A DNA stretch of 64,000 bases from Nitrospira sp. Its GTDB lineage: Bacteria > Nitrospirota > Nitrospiria > Nitrospirales > Nitrospiraceae. The position numbers and the translations under genes were made by a program. The stretch covers positions 248,001-312,000 of the forward strand of contig JARFXO010000003.1 in assembly GCA_029194665.1 (NCBI GenBank). The letters are read 5' to 3'. This document shows positions 10,533 through 18,711 of the stretch, one piece after another; position 1 is the stretch's first letter; each line of letters opens with the position of its first letter. Under the pieces are notes generated by a model, which saw only the letters and a list, made by a program, of their open reading frames with translations, searched no databases and was not told where the DNA came from.

Positions 10533-10617
10533 AGTCACTCCTTGTGAAAAAACGCGTCTTGACGATTTTTTTCAGTCTGTGTTAGATCCCAACCGGGGAG
10601 ATGCCTGAAAGAGGATC

Positions 10618-10989
10618 ATGATGCCGTGGATTGGAACCAGCTCCACCGGTCAGTTCGCCTGCGCCAATGCCGCTCAACGAACACTCAAGGATCTCCGTAT
10701 CAAGCGTAAGGGCCAGCCCGTCTTTGTCCTTGGGCATGTGCTCGCCCGTAAAAAACAAGAAGCAACTTTTGAAGCCTTCAACGACCGGCTGGCCGTTGTG
10801 AAGTTTAGCGATGAGGGACTCGTGGGCTATGACCCTCAAGAGCTCCTGCTTCCCACTGAAATTGATGAGCATGGCGTTCCGTATTTTGAGATTCGGTCAT
10901 GTCGAGCCTGCGGGATACACTTTCCTCTTACCATGGAGGAACAGGAGTCTGACCATGAACCAGAACAGTGTCCAGACTGTGCAGCCTGA
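10618..10989 (+). CDS. Hypothetical protein with C-terminal zinc-ribbon-like cysteines
   Basis: A 123-residue protein of unrecognised family. The C-terminus has two Cys pairs about 25 residues apart (SCRACG and CPDCAA) that could bind a metal. The centre is a mixed hydrophobic/charged segment (VFVLGHVLARKKQEATFEAF). There is no signal peptide or membrane segment. It starts with ATGATG after GAGAGGATC and is divergent from the ArsC-like gene, with about 85 bp between them that includes an A/T-tract inverted repeat at 10545-10574. Confidence 0.6.
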   Translation: MMPWIGTSSTGQFACANAAQRTLKDLRIKRKGQPVFVLGHVLARKKQEATFEAFNDRLAVVKFSDEGLVGYDPQELLLPTEIDEHGVPYFEIRSCRACGIHFPLTMEEQESDHEPEQCPDCAA

Positions 10990-11001
10990 TCACCCCGGAT
11001 G

Positions 11002-11394
11002 TTAGTCGACAAAGGGAGCCACTTCCAAGGCTTTTTTCAACAGGCAATCTCCCGCGACCCCCTGCAACACCATCGGTAACATGGCTGCGTCGATCGCACG
11101 CACCGAGAGAACACGGAATCCGTCCGAAGACTTCTGCCCTTCGAGTTTGAGCGCATGACAGATTTCGAGTGTTTTCCAGACTAAATTGGACAGCATCTGG
11201 TCGGATGCAAGCAGATTCATGTCCGCGACCGTATCCTCGATCGCGACCTTTGCTGGAATCCGTGTCTTGTCCTTAGGAGGTTCGCTGACGACGGCGAACG
11301 CGATTGTTGTGTCGCTCGCCATGGTGCTTGAGACGGTCATGATCCCCGCCGGCATGATCAACAAGCAACAAATGATCGCGGCTGGTCGTTTCAT
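11002..11394 (-). CDS. Hypothetical secreted protein
   Basis: A 130-residue protein with a clear Sec signal peptide: MKRP, then a hydrophobic run (AAIICCLLIMPAGI) and a likely cleavage after SSTMAS. The mature part has three cysteines or cysteine-bearing helices (LEICHALKL, VAGDCLLKKA). No known family is recognised. Periplasmic location is inferred. It converges with the zinc-ribbon hypothetical gene, with only 12 bp between their stops. Confidence 0.6.
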   Translation of the reverse strand: MKRPAAIICCLLIMPAGIMTVSSTMASDTTIAFAVVSEPPKDKTRIPAKVAIEDTVADMNLLASDQMLSNLVWKTLEICHALKLEGQKSSDGFRVLSVRAIDAAMLPMVLQGVAGDCLLKKALEVAPFVD

Positions 11395-11428
11395 TCACAT
11401 CTCTGATCCATGCCCCTATACCATCCGA

Positions 11429-11451
11429 GCATGCGATCATGTCGATCATGC
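11429..11451. promoter_or_regulatory. Bulged inverted repeat upstream of citrate synthase
   Basis: GCATGCGATC and GATCATGC form an imperfect inverted repeat in the intergenic space before citrate synthase. It could be an operator or chance; nothing else supports it. Confidence 0.15.
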
Positions 11452-11555
11452 ACGGCTTAGTATGCCAATCATGATTTTCCATTGCAAGAATGACGCACCG
11501 TCATGGTAGGGTAGTAATAGACAAAGCAAGATCTCTTTTAATCTGAGGGTCCATC

Positions 11556-12689
11556 ATGCCACATGATTTCATGCCGGGATTAGCCGGAGTCCCGGCTGCT
11601 ACCTCATCGATCAGCGATGTCGATGGTCAACGCGGCGTTCTGGAATACCGCGGGATTCGAGTCGAAACACTGTGTTCGAATTCCTCGTACCTGGAAACGG
11701 CGTATCTGCTTCTTTTCGGACAGCTTCCTTCAGCGACTGAATTCCAACGGTGGGTCACCGACGTCACCCATCATCGGCGCATCAAATTTCGCATCATCGA
11801 TTTGTTGAAAAGTTTGCCGGAACAGGGTCATCCCATGGATGCGCTCCAGGCGGCAGTGGCGGCGCTCGGCATGTTTTATCCGGGCCGCAACGTCAAGGAC
11901 GTCCAGAACAATTATTGGAGCGCGGTGCGACTGATCGCCAAATTGCCGACGATCGTGGCGGCCTGGGCAAGGCTTCGCCATGGCGATGCTCCGATCATGC
12001 CGCGCGACGATCTGGGGTTCAGCGAGAACTTCTTCTATATGCTGACGGAATCTGTCGTCCCTCTCTTGTGGGACGAAATATTCGATGATTGCCTCATCCT
12101 CCATGCCGAACACACCATGAACGCGTCCACCTTTACGGGACTGGTCACGGCATCAACCCTGGCCGATCCCTATACCGTCGTGGCCTCGTCGATCGGCGCT
12201 TTGAAGGGTCCCTTGCACGGTGGCGCGAATGAAGAAGTGGTGGTGATGCTCCAAGAGATTGGAACTCTCGATAAGGCGCGGCTGTATGTTGAGCATGCCC
12301 TGCAGAACAAGAAAAAACTGATGGGGTTCGGCCATCGCGTCTACAAGGTCAAAGATCCTCGTGCCACCGTACTGCAGGAACTCTGTCGGCGCCTTTTCAA
12401 AGAATGCGGAAGCTCGCCCCTGTATGAAATCGCATTGGAAGTGGAGGCGGCGGCCGGAACAATGCTGAAGGACAAGGACATCTATCCCAATGTCGATTTC
12501 TACTCGGGAATTATTTACGACAAGATGGGTATCGATGTCGATCTCTTTACTCCGCTCTTTGCCATGTCGCGCGTGTCGGGCTGGTTGGCCCATTGGCTGG
12601 AGCAGTTGCGCGAAAACAAGCTGTTCAGGCCGGACCAGATCTACTCCGGCGAGCATAACCGGCCGTACGTGCCCATTGATCAGCGATAA
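11556..12689 (+). CDS. gltA: Citrate synthase
   Basis: Condenses oxaloacetate and acetyl-CoA into citrate, entry to the TCA cycle. It has 377 residues, the size of bacterial type I citrate synthase. Catalytic residues are visible: His in LHAEHTMNAST, His in LKGPLHGGANEE and Asp in PNVDFYSGI. The CoA/citrate-binding segment GFGHRVYKVKDPRA is also present. Methylcitrate synthases share these motifs, but no prp genes are nearby. It starts with ATG after a weak GAGGGTCC ribosome-binding site. It stands alone, followed by Hsp20 behind its own promoter. Confidence 0.92.
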   Translation: MPHDFMPGLAGVPAATSSISDVDGQRGVLEYRGIRVETLCSNSSYLETAYLLLFGQLPSATEFQRWVTDVTHHRRIKFRIIDLLKSLPEQGHPMDALQAAVAALGMFYPGRNVKDVQNNYWSAVRLIAKLPTIVAAWARLRHGDAPIMPRDDLGFSENFFYMLTESVVPLLWDEIFDDCLILHAEHTMNASTFTGLVTASTLADPYTVVASSIGALKGPLHGGANEEVVVMLQEIGTLDKARLYVEHALQNKKKLMGFGHRVYKVKDPRATVLQELCRRLFKECGSSPLYEIALEVEAAAGTMLKDKDIYPNVDFYSGIIYDKMGIDVDLFTPLFAMSRVSGWLAHWLEQLRENKLFRPDQIYSGEHNRPYVPIDQR

Positions 12690-12717
12690 TCCACGGATTG
12701 ACAAGGCCCTCAAACTC

Positions 12718-12745
12718 TTGACTTCCCCCTTTGTCGATTTATCTA
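12718..12745 (+). promoter_or_regulatory. Candidate sigma-70 promoter of hsp20
   Basis: TTGACT at 12718-12723 and TATCTA at 12740-12745 are separated by 16 bp, about 80 bp before the Hsp20 ATG. Spacing and both hexamers fit a housekeeping promoter. No CIRCE element was seen. Confidence 0.35.
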
Positions 12746-12824
12746 GGAACCATACAGGCGAATCGGCGCAGCGCCAGTAGGTTTAGTCGGACAATCATAA
12801 AGGAAAGTCACGAAGGAGGTTGCT

Positions 12825-13274
12825 ATGACACTCGTACGATGGGATCCGTTTAGGGAGTTAGAAGAAGTTTCAGATCGGTTGAACAGAATGTTCGCTCGTC
12901 CGGCTGCGGCACGCACCGATGGGAAGGAGACCATGATCGTGGCGGACTGGACGCCGTCGGTCGATATCAGTGAGACCGAGGGCGAATACCAGATCAAGGC
13001 CGAGATTCCGGATGTGAAGAAGGAGGATGTGAAGGTTACGCTCGAGGATGGTGTGCTCACGATCCAAGGCGAGCGCAAACATGAGAAGGAAGAGAAGGGG
13101 AAGAAGTTCCATCGGATTGAGCGATCCTATGGCAGCTTCGTCCGAACCTTCTCCTTGCCCGATGTGATTGACGATGAGAAGGTCAAGGCGGAGTTCAAGG
13201 ATGGAGTGCTCAATCTCCATCTGCCGAAATCGGAGAAGGCCAAACCGAAGGCCATCGAAGTCAAGGTAGCGTAA
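12825..13274 (+). CDS. Small heat shock protein (Hsp20/alpha-crystallin)
   Basis: ATP-independent holdase chaperone of 149 residues. The N-terminal arm begins LVRWDPFRELEEVSDRLNRMF, typical for class A bacterial sHSPs. The alpha-crystallin domain covers residues 45-140 with VDISETEGEYQIKAEIPDV, LTIQGERK and FKDGVLNLHLPK, and the C-terminus ends in a Lys-rich tail. A strong AGGAGG ribosome-binding site (gaaggaggttgctATG) precedes the start. A textbook terminator follows 27 bp after the stop, so the gene is monocistronic. Confidence 0.93.
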   Translation: MTLVRWDPFRELEEVSDRLNRMFARPAAARTDGKETMIVADWTPSVDISETEGEYQIKAEIPDVKKEDVKVTLEDGVLTIQGERKHEKEEKGKKFHRIERSYGSFVRTFSLPDVIDDEKVKAEFKDGVLNLHLPKSEKAKPKAIEVKVA

Positions 13275-13300
13275 GCTGGTTTCAAAGGTTTCTTAGAACA

Positions 13301-13328
13301 AAGGCCCGCCTCATCAGGCGGGCCTTTT
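13301..13328 (+). terminator. Rho-independent terminator after hsp20
   Basis: A perfect 10 bp GC-rich stem (AAGGCCCGCC / GGCGGGCCTT) with loop TCATCA is followed by a T-run (TTTTTATTT). The A's at the left edge may allow bidirectional use for the RelE-like gene ending at 13342. Confidence 0.9.
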
Positions 13329-13341
13329 TATTTGTGCCGCT

Positions 13342-13650
13342 TCATCGGATTCGTTTCAGGGAAGTACGATACACCGCAAGTTCTTCTCGCTTACCGATCG
13401 CCACGACTTCCACGATCACCTCTCGCTCGATGATACAGTAGACGATTCTGACGCTCTTCTTGGCTACCTAGAGCTTGTAATAGCCTGTGAGGTCGAGGCC
13501 TGCCTTGTTGCCGAGATGCCCTTCGAGGAGGGGAGCCGTTTCGAGCTTCTTGAGTTGCTTGGCAACCGGTTGCTTCAGGGCGCCATTGAGACGGCGAAAA
13601 TCGTCTGCCACGTCCGCCGTGAGCGTGACGCTATAGCGCGAGGCGTTGTT
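13342..13650 (-). pseudogene. RelE-family toxin gene interrupted by an in-frame TAG
   Basis: RelE/ParE-superfamily mRNA interferase remnant downstream of a Phd/YefM-type antitoxin. The frame reads VTLTADVADDFRRLN, then LTGYYKL and a TAG at 13468-13470. It then continues without further stops through VAKKSVRIVYCIIERE and VVAIGKREELAVYRT to a TGA at 13342. The sequence after the TAG is unmistakably the conserved RelE C-terminal half, so one codon (probably Tyr in relatives, KLYV) has become amber. No normal start codon fits the toxin N-terminus where it overlaps the antitoxin end; the residue expected to be Met before RYSVTL is Ser. The toxin is probably dead unless TAG is read through. Confidence 0.8.
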
Positions 13651-13936
13651 CCTTGACCAAGGCAGTAAGGCGGATGGACTTACTGGGCTTGCGATCTTTT
13701 CGTTCTTGCACCAGCCGGTAGATCTCAAGATGTTCCAGGAGACTGAGAGCCTCCGCCATGGTTTCGTACTCATCGACGGGAAGGAGAATGGCCTCCAGAT
13801 GATTGTTTTTGACGATGGCCAGGCGACGACGGCGTTTTTCGCTCAAATCAGCCAGTACTTGCCCGAAGCACCGAGGGACTTTCGATGCACTGAGCAGTTC
13901 ATCTTTCTTGTAAGCGACGGCCGTAGTGAACCTCAT
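13631..13936 (-). CDS. Phd/YefM-type antitoxin
   Basis: A 101-residue antitoxin that would bind DNA and neutralise the adjacent RelE-like toxin. The central part RRLAIVKNNHLEAILLPVDEYE is the characteristic Phd/YefM strand-helix segment. The C-terminal half is helical and charged (LLEHLEIYRLVQERKDRK). Its end overlaps the first codons of the toxin frame, the usual antitoxin-toxin order. It is intact although its partner is interrupted. It has no strong ribosome-binding site. Confidence 0.75.
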   Translation of the reverse strand: MRFTTAVAYKKDELLSASKVPRCFGQVLADLSEKRRRRLAIVKNNHLEAILLPVDEYETMAEALSLLEHLEIYRLVQERKDRKPSKSIRLTALVKEQRLAL

Positions 13937-13984
13937 AGCAACAAATCACCAGTGTAATATAGCGCTCCTAACCCCCTGATCTTT

Positions 13985-14232
13985 GTCCAAGTATTGATTC
14001 ATTTGTCCCGGCCGCGGCGCAGGATGGTAACAATGCCAATGATGATGATCACGGCTGCGACTATCCCATACCAGGGCAGGATGGCCCATGGATCGGTGTG
14101 CTTGACGTAGCTCACGATCCAATGACCGGCAAACACAAGGCTCAACACGATCAGCGCTGCAACAATGAGGCTTCCTTCACGCTGCGACTTATCAGCGGTC
14201 ATGCGTCAGCTCTTGAAAATCCGCATTGCAGT
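13985..14232. repeat. Duplicated segment, copy 1 (pairs with 16495-16744)
   Basis: About 250 bp highly similar to 16495-16744. Both begin GTCCAAGTATTGATTCATTT, span the small membrane-protein gene and end shortly after its start codon (CATGCGTCAGCTC). Similarity continues weakly about 15 bp further left (CCCTGATCTTT versus CCCTGACTCTTA). This is a direct repeat, same orientation, 2.5 kb apart. Confidence 0.85.
13999..14202 (-). CDS. Small two-helix membrane protein (copy 1)
   Basis: A 67-residue protein with a charged N-terminus (MTADKSQREG) and two transmembrane helices, about residues 11-31 and 44-60, ending RRGRDK. Family not recognised. It differs from the copy at 16509-16712 at about ten positions, mostly conservative (Ile/Val, Ala/Val), suggesting both copies are or were under selection. 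The inner membrane is the likely location. Confidence 0.7.
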   Translation of the reverse strand: MTADKSQREGSLIVAALIVLSLVFAGHWIVSYVKHTDPWAILPWYGIVAAVIIIIGIVTILRRGRDK

Positions 14233-14861
14233 CTTATCGCTTCGATCCCACCAACAACTTGCAGGAATACAGGAGGGAAGTCGGCGCTGGTCGTCGACGA
14301 AACGCTCGACTGCTTGTGCGTTGAGCAAATTCGTTCATCGAACACAAGACGGTTGAGCGTTGGCGAATCTGGTCGTCGATGAAGCGTGCCTGTCGGAAGA
14401 ACCCCTGATAGCTTGCATCGCCGTCATCATGAATCATGGGCTTGCTCGAGGATCTGGAGCGACATAGAGTCTGTGAGTGGTCAAGAGAGATCGAACGTCC
14501 TTCATCACTGTACTTTGGGCCGACTGGAGCGGTGCAACGTTGGGTTAGAGCGCCGTGCCGTCCACGTACTCTTCGCCTTCACCAAGATCAGCAACGTCAT
14601 CGACACGCGGCCCTTCTACAGCAGTTGCCGTCTGGCCGTCAAGCAGGGCCTGGGTGCGAACGGGGTAACGGGCGGCCCGACGGTGGGCGAACCTCCGATA
14701 AAGCGATCCCTGGCGATCTCGGTCCGATGCTGGTTGTGCTCGTTAACCAACCCAGAAACAGATTGCTCAGTACACACGTGAATGAATCAGACGTTCCTTA
14801 CATCTGGTACGTTGAGGCAGTTGAATCGCTTCCGGTCTGGGGCTCACCTACACTGAGCAGG
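14203..14861. other. Stretch without a recognisable gene
   Basis: About 660 bp. Several short open frames exist on both strands, but none has family-like composition, a ribosome-binding site or homology I can recognise. It may be decayed cassette DNA between the duplicated membrane gene and the ankyrin lipoprotein. Confidence 0.5.
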
Positions 14862-15428
14862 TCATGGTTCGAGGAGTGGAATCAGCGACTGGTGGCCTTG
14901 TTTATCGGCCAAATCCACCGGGCGTTCGCCTGATGACATTCTGGCATTCTTGTCCGCTCCATGTTGGAGCAGAAGGGTGATGAGCTCCTGATCACCTCGG
15001 TACGCCCCAATATGCAGAAGTGTCACTCCCCCGATTCGCGCCTGAGTATTCACATCCGCTCCTTTTTCCAAAAGGAGCGCCACCACATCTCGCTGTCCTT
15101 CTTGTGCCGCGATGAAAATCGGCGCGACTCCATCCTGCCTTGCGTGATTCATTGCGGCGCCTTGTTTCAGTAAGAGTGCCGCCACGTCCCGATGTCCATG
15201 CTGTGCAGCCAAGAAGAGCGGAGTCACCCCGCGCTCATCGGCTGCCTGCGGGTTGATTCCCTGTCCCAGGAATGTCTCCACTCGGAGAACATTTCCCTCC
15301 GCTGCGGCCAGTCGGAGTTTCTCTTCCGAGGTTGTGCCACAGCCGCTCACGAGAGTGAGCGTACAGAGGGCTGACAGGCCGAAATACCATACACAACTCA
15401 TCGATAGATGGACCGTAGCTTTTGCCAT
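14862..15428 (-). CDS. Ankyrin-repeat lipoprotein
   Basis: A 188-residue envelope protein. The signal peptide ends in lipobox LVSGC (Cys about residue 30). The mature protein is four to five ankyrin repeats: GVTPLFLAAQHGHRDVAALL, GVAPIFIAAQEGQRDVVALL, GVTLLHIGAYRGDQELITLL and a partial ERPVDLADKQGHQSLIPLL. Such proteins mediate protein-protein contacts; the partner is unknown. It is the only gene on this strand between the duplicated regions with full family features. Confidence 0.85.
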   Translation of the reverse strand: MAKATVHLSMSCVWYFGLSALCTLTLVSGCGTTSEEKLRLAAAEGNVLRVETFLGQGINPQAADERGVTPLFLAAQHGHRDVAALLLKQGAAMNHARQDGVAPIFIAAQEGQRDVVALLLEKGADVNTQARIGGVTLLHIGAYRGDQELITLLLQHGADKNARMSSGERPVDLADKQGHQSLIPLLEP

Positions 15429-15460
15429 GGATCCTTGCCAGCAGAAACGTCGGCAGGAGA

Positions 15461-15730
15461 TTAGATGCGCTGGGTTTCGAGACGGTCCATCCTGGCTTTG
15501 AGCATGGAGATGTCTGTTTCGAGTGTGCGGATTCGTTGGTCGAGCTGTGAAAAAGAAAGTCGCATGAGCGCGCGCATTTCTTTGAATTCATCGCGGAATT
15601 CATCTCGGATCTCCTGCAATTCATGCCGAATATCCGAATGGCCTTCCGCGATTTGGCGGATGTTACTTTGGAGGGCTTCGGGGACTACGCCAAAGTGTCG
15701 CTTAATTTCTTCAACCTGTGCATCAGTCAT
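15461..15730 (-). CDS. Small coiled-coil protein
   Basis: An 89-residue protein of no recognised family, almost entirely predicted helix. It has heptad-like repeats from residue 20 on (IRHELQEIRDEFRDEFKEMR, then LDQRIRTLETDISMLKARMDRLE). Such short coiled-coil proteins are common in Nitrospira-like and cyanobacterial genomes, often near toxin-antitoxin or regulatory genes. The function is unknown. Confidence 0.6.
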   Translation of the reverse strand: MTDAQVEEIKRHFGVVPEALQSNIRQIAEGHSDIRHELQEIRDEFRDEFKEMRALMRLSFSQLDQRIRTLETDISMLKARMDRLETQRI

Positions 15731-15782
15731 AGCGCGTTTGTATAGACTGAATGACCGGGAAAAGCAATGCCGCAGGAAGCCA

Positions 15783-16109
15783 CTATCCTCGATCAGGGAC
15801 AGAAGGAAGCTGCTGAATGATTTTTGTCAACCGCTCAAACTGTTCTGGAGAGATGGAGGCAAATTCGATTCCAAATTCTTGACTGGACACCCAGCGGACA
15901 ACCGCCTGCTCCACCTCGATGGTCGTCATGGGTTCCGGGACATCGATAGAAAGCTTCATGCGTATTCCAACCAGTACGGGAATGAAGCTTTGGACTCGAC
16001 AGCCTCGGATAGACAGGTCTATGGCTGTTCCTGTCCCTTCTGGAATTTCCGGCGTTGATAAGCTGCTTCGAAAATGCACCGGGTACCTGGCGCAGCGACG
16101 CTGATACAT
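15783..16109 (-). CDS. PilZ-domain protein
   Basis: A 108-residue single PilZ domain, a cyclic-di-GMP receptor fold. Family features are an N-terminal Arg cluster before the barrel (YQRRCARYPVHF, matching RxxxR), DLSIRGCRV corresponding to the D/NxSxxG motif, and the closing strand EFGIEFASI. It probably acts in the cytoplasm as a second-messenger adaptor. No partner is encoded next to it. Confidence 0.8.
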   Translation of the reverse strand: MYQRRCARYPVHFRSSLSTPEIPEGTGTAIDLSIRGCRVQSFIPVLVGIRMKLSIDVPEPMTTIEVEQAVVRWVSSQEFGIEFASISPEQFERLTKIIQQLPSVPDRG

Positions 16110-16202
16110 AAGGCCCCTCCTTTTATGGAATTGCCTTTAGAACAGCCTATGCCACGTATCGCCGTCTCGATCAGCATCCCCAAAGGGACGCATCAATTTC
16201 GA

Positions 16203-16475
16203 TTAGTCGAATAATGAATGGTCTGGAAAATACTCTTCTATCATCGAAAAGGCAATATGAACCCGGCGGTGGAGTGCCGGGAATGTCGAAGTAGGTGAGG
16301 GGCAACTGACGGATGGCGATTCTCGGGTCTTTCTTCGAAGCCGCTCTGTCAACTCCTCATGCGCAGATCGACGGTGACCAACGGCCATCGGGCGAATGAT
16401 TCGTCTCTTCTGATCGACGGCATAGGCGATGCAGAAGCGGCGAAGCTGGGCTATCCATGATTCAAGTCCGATCAA
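16203..16475 (-). pseudogene. RelE-family toxin relic
   Basis: The open frame contains the C-terminal half of a RelE-type toxin: RRFCIAYAVDQKRRIIRPMAVGHRR and HEELTERLRRKTRES. This closely resembles the intact toxin at 61594-61902 (RRFRIVYAVDRKIRVIRLMAVGHRR). The N-terminal half is missing; the homology stops next to the left edge of the second membrane-gene duplication, as if that insertion truncated it. The last 40 residues of the frame are unrelated run-on. No antitoxin remains. Confidence 0.7.
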
Positions 16476-16494
16476 GCTGCTCCCCTGACTCTTA

Positions 16495-16744
16495 GTCCAA
16501 GTATTGATTCATTTGTCTCGGCCGTGGCGCAGGATGGTAACAATGCCAACGACGATGATCACGGTTGCGACCATCCCATACCAAGGCAAGATAACCCATG
16601 GATCGGTGTGCTTTACGTAGCTCACGATCCAATGACCGGCAAACACAAGACTCAACACGATCAAGGCTGCAATAACGAGGCTTCCTTCACGCTGCGATTT
16701 ATCAGCGGGCATGCGTCAGCTCCTTAGAATTCGCATCGCCACCT
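16495..16744. repeat. Duplicated segment, copy 2 (pairs with 13985-14232)
   Basis: Second copy of the 250 bp direct repeat carrying the small membrane-protein gene. Its left edge abuts the truncated RelE relic. Confidence 0.85.
16509..16712 (-). CDS. Small two-helix membrane protein (copy 2)
   Basis: A 67-residue near-duplicate of the protein at 13999-14202, with the same two hydrophobic segments and HTDPW loop between them. Differences are mainly Ile/Val and Ala/Val swaps plus Thr2 to Pro and Arg63 to His. Family unrecognised. Confidence 0.7.
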   Translation of the reverse strand: MPADKSQREGSLVIAALIVLSLVFAGHWIVSYVKHTDPWVILPWYGMVATVIIVVGIVTILRHGRDK

Positions 16745-17025
16745 TGTCCTCGCGCTCCACTTGCACATGTCGCGGCTCATCACGCTCGCCTGCATAAAAG
16801 AAAAAGCGATAGGGCCTGATCGTAGTACAGTGGGCATGCCCGTCGATTCGGGGTGATATTAGCACGGTCTTGGTCCGGTGAAGCTCGTAACATTAGCCTG
16901 CCGCTACCCTCTGGTGTTGAAATGCAATCGTAATCGGTTAAACCGCGGGCTTGCGTCAAGGACGAGAATCATGCAGAGAGAGTGGGCGGTAGGGCTGCTA
17001 AGGTATTTCCCGCTCATCCAAACAC
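16713..17025. other. Intergenic stretch holding the first codons of a PIN-toxin gene
   Basis: No intact gene. On the minus strand, 16946-16972 reads ATG ATT CTC GTC CTT GAC GCA AGC CCG (MILVLDASP), nearly identical in DNA to the start of the PIN gene at 26565. It then diverges at once. This looks like the stub of a lost VapC-like cassette. Confidence 0.5.
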
Positions 17026-17802
17026 TCACGCCTCTTGCCCGTTTGGTCGGCGGCTGATCATAAGGAAATCTTGATGCACCGGGATGCGGTACCTCCCGTC
17101 GTGCGTTGCGAAGTGGGTCCGAACGTAGGTTTCCATGTCGTGCCTGGTGGGTGCATCGGTGATCTCCACCAAGTTGAGCATAAATTCCGCAACGGCGCAG
17201 GCCTTGTCCAAGTCCGGCGTGTCGACGTGCGCAGGATCCAGCGCGATCGTGACATCATACTGGTCCGGATGCTTGGCACGAAAGGCGTCGGCGGCTTGAC
17301 GCAATTCAAACCGGTGACCGAAGAAGTGGTACAACATGTTCATGCACCCGCTTTCTCGATGTTGCAGCACCACGATCGTCACGCCGGTCGGCGACATCCA
17401 TGAGACGAGGCGTTCCAGGTGAGCCGGCCATTCCTCAGCCGGAATGTAATAGAACGTCTGGGAGCAGAGGACCAGATCGCCCGGCGCATCAGGCTGGGCT
17501 GCCAGGATCGGTAGGCCGATCACCTCGATGGTCGGAAGCGTCTGCTGTAACTGTGTTCGGAGATGGGTGTTCGGCTCAATGGCGATGGTGCGGGTAAAGG
17601 CGCCCGCGAAAGACTGTGTCACTTCACCATTCCCCGCGCCGGCGTCGATGAAGACCCGATGAGCCGGTAATCTCTCCACCACTCCCTGCAACCAACGTTT
17701 AGCATTCCGCTTCTGGTCCGTGTGTTGGAGGAATATTTGAAAGGCTTGCTTATAGGCCTCTCCTTGGGAATCAAAGATGCGAATACGTTCTTGGTCTGTC
17801 AT
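17026..17802 (-). CDS. Class I SAM-dependent methyltransferase
   Basis: A 258-residue methyltransferase of unknown substrate. The Rossmann core begins at about residue 48 with motif I VFIDAGAGNGEVTQSF; the acidic end of strand 2 is IAIEPN, and DLVLCSQTFYYIP corresponds to motif IV. The C-terminal 100 residues (MNMLYHFFGHRFELRQAADAF) form a variable substrate domain. It lies about 20 bp downstream of fdhD on the same strand, probably co-transcribed, but no functional link is evident. Confidence 0.8.
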   Translation of the reverse strand: MTDQERIRIFDSQGEAYKQAFQIFLQHTDQKRNAKRWLQGVVERLPAHRVFIDAGAGNGEVTQSFAGAFTRTIAIEPNTHLRTQLQQTLPTIEVIGLPILAAQPDAPGDLVLCSQTFYYIPAEEWPAHLERLVSWMSPTGVTIVVLQHRESGCMNMLYHFFGHRFELRQAADAFRAKHPDQYDVTIALDPAHVDTPDLDKACAVAEFMLNLVEITDAPTRHDMETYVRTHFATHDGRYRIPVHQDFLMISRRPNGQEA

Positions 17803-17821
17803 GCGACGTTAGGTTCCGTTG

Positions 17822-18706
17822 TTAGGCCATTGGGACACGATCTTCACCTGTATAGACGACGAATCGTTTGCCGCGCAGGAAGCCGACGAGCGTCAAATTA
17901 AATTCCCAGGCGAGTTGGACCGCCAGGCTGGACGGGGCGGAGACACAGGCGACGACAGGGAGCCCGGCGACCAGAGCTTTTTGGACGATTTCAAAACTTC
18001 CCCTCCCGCTCACGAGCAAGATGGATTCGTCGAGCGGCAGACGTTGTTCCAGTAGAGCCCAACCGATCAGCTTGTCCAGGGCGTTATGGCGTCCCACATC
18101 CTCCCGCAGCGCAATCAATTTCCCTGTCGTATCGAATAGACCAACTGCGTGGAGCCCGCCGGTTCGGCCGAAGAGAGTCTGGGATGAGCGCAAGGTTTTA
18201 GGCAGAACGCACAAGACCTCTGGGGAGACACGCAGATTTGGATTGGGCCGGACGATACCACGCACCCGCACCGCGTCGATGGAGGCCTTGCCGCAAAGAC
18301 CGCAGCTTGATGACGTCAAAAAATTTCGTTGTAGCGCGGCTGGTTTGGACCGGACACTTCGGACGAGATCCACACGGACAACATTGTGTTTATGGTTGCC
18401 GGTAGTGACTTGCCGGAGCGTGACGATTTCCTCGGCGCTCGTAATCACGCCTTCCGTCAGTAGGAATCCAGAGGCTAACTCAAGATCCTGTCCTGGTGTG
18501 CGCATGGTGATGCTGATTGGGTTGGAGCCGATACGAATCTCAAGCGGTTCTTCTCCGACGAGGTAATCTTCAAACCGAGAGACTTTGCCCTCCTGCCATT
18601 CGGTCACTCCCGTGACCTCCACAGGGCGCACGGGGACGGCCGTTATGCGTAGTTTTCTCCGTGAATCAGCGGTGGGTTTCTGTGTACGCGAAGGTCGCGA
18701 GGACAT
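17822..18706 (-). CDS. fdhD: Formate dehydrogenase accessory sulfurtransferase FdhD
   Basis: Carries sulfur from a cysteine desulfurase to the molybdenum cofactor of formate dehydrogenase-type enzymes. It has 294 residues. The conserved mobile-loop cysteines are in SSSCGLCGKAS (CxxC), followed by GGLHAVGLFD, REDVGRHNALDKLIG and the glycine-rich SGRGSFEIVQKA, all hallmarks of FdhD. It starts 5 bp after the stop of the molybdoenzyme gene on the same strand, so enzyme and sulfurase are one transcription unit. Confidence 0.95.
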   Translation of the reverse strand: MSSRPSRTQKPTADSRRKLRITAVPVRPVEVTGVTEWQEGKVSRFEDYLVGEEPLEIRIGSNPISITMRTPGQDLELASGFLLTEGVITSAEEIVTLRQVTTGNHKHNVVRVDLVRSVRSKPAALQRNFLTSSSCGLCGKASIDAVRVRGIVRPNPNLRVSPEVLCVLPKTLRSSQTLFGRTGGLHAVGLFDTTGKLIALREDVGRHNALDKLIGWALLEQRLPLDESILLVSGRGSFEIVQKALVAGLPVVACVSAPSSLAVQLAWEFNLTLVGFLRGKRFVVYTGEDRVPMA

Positions 18707-18711
18707 GTTGT

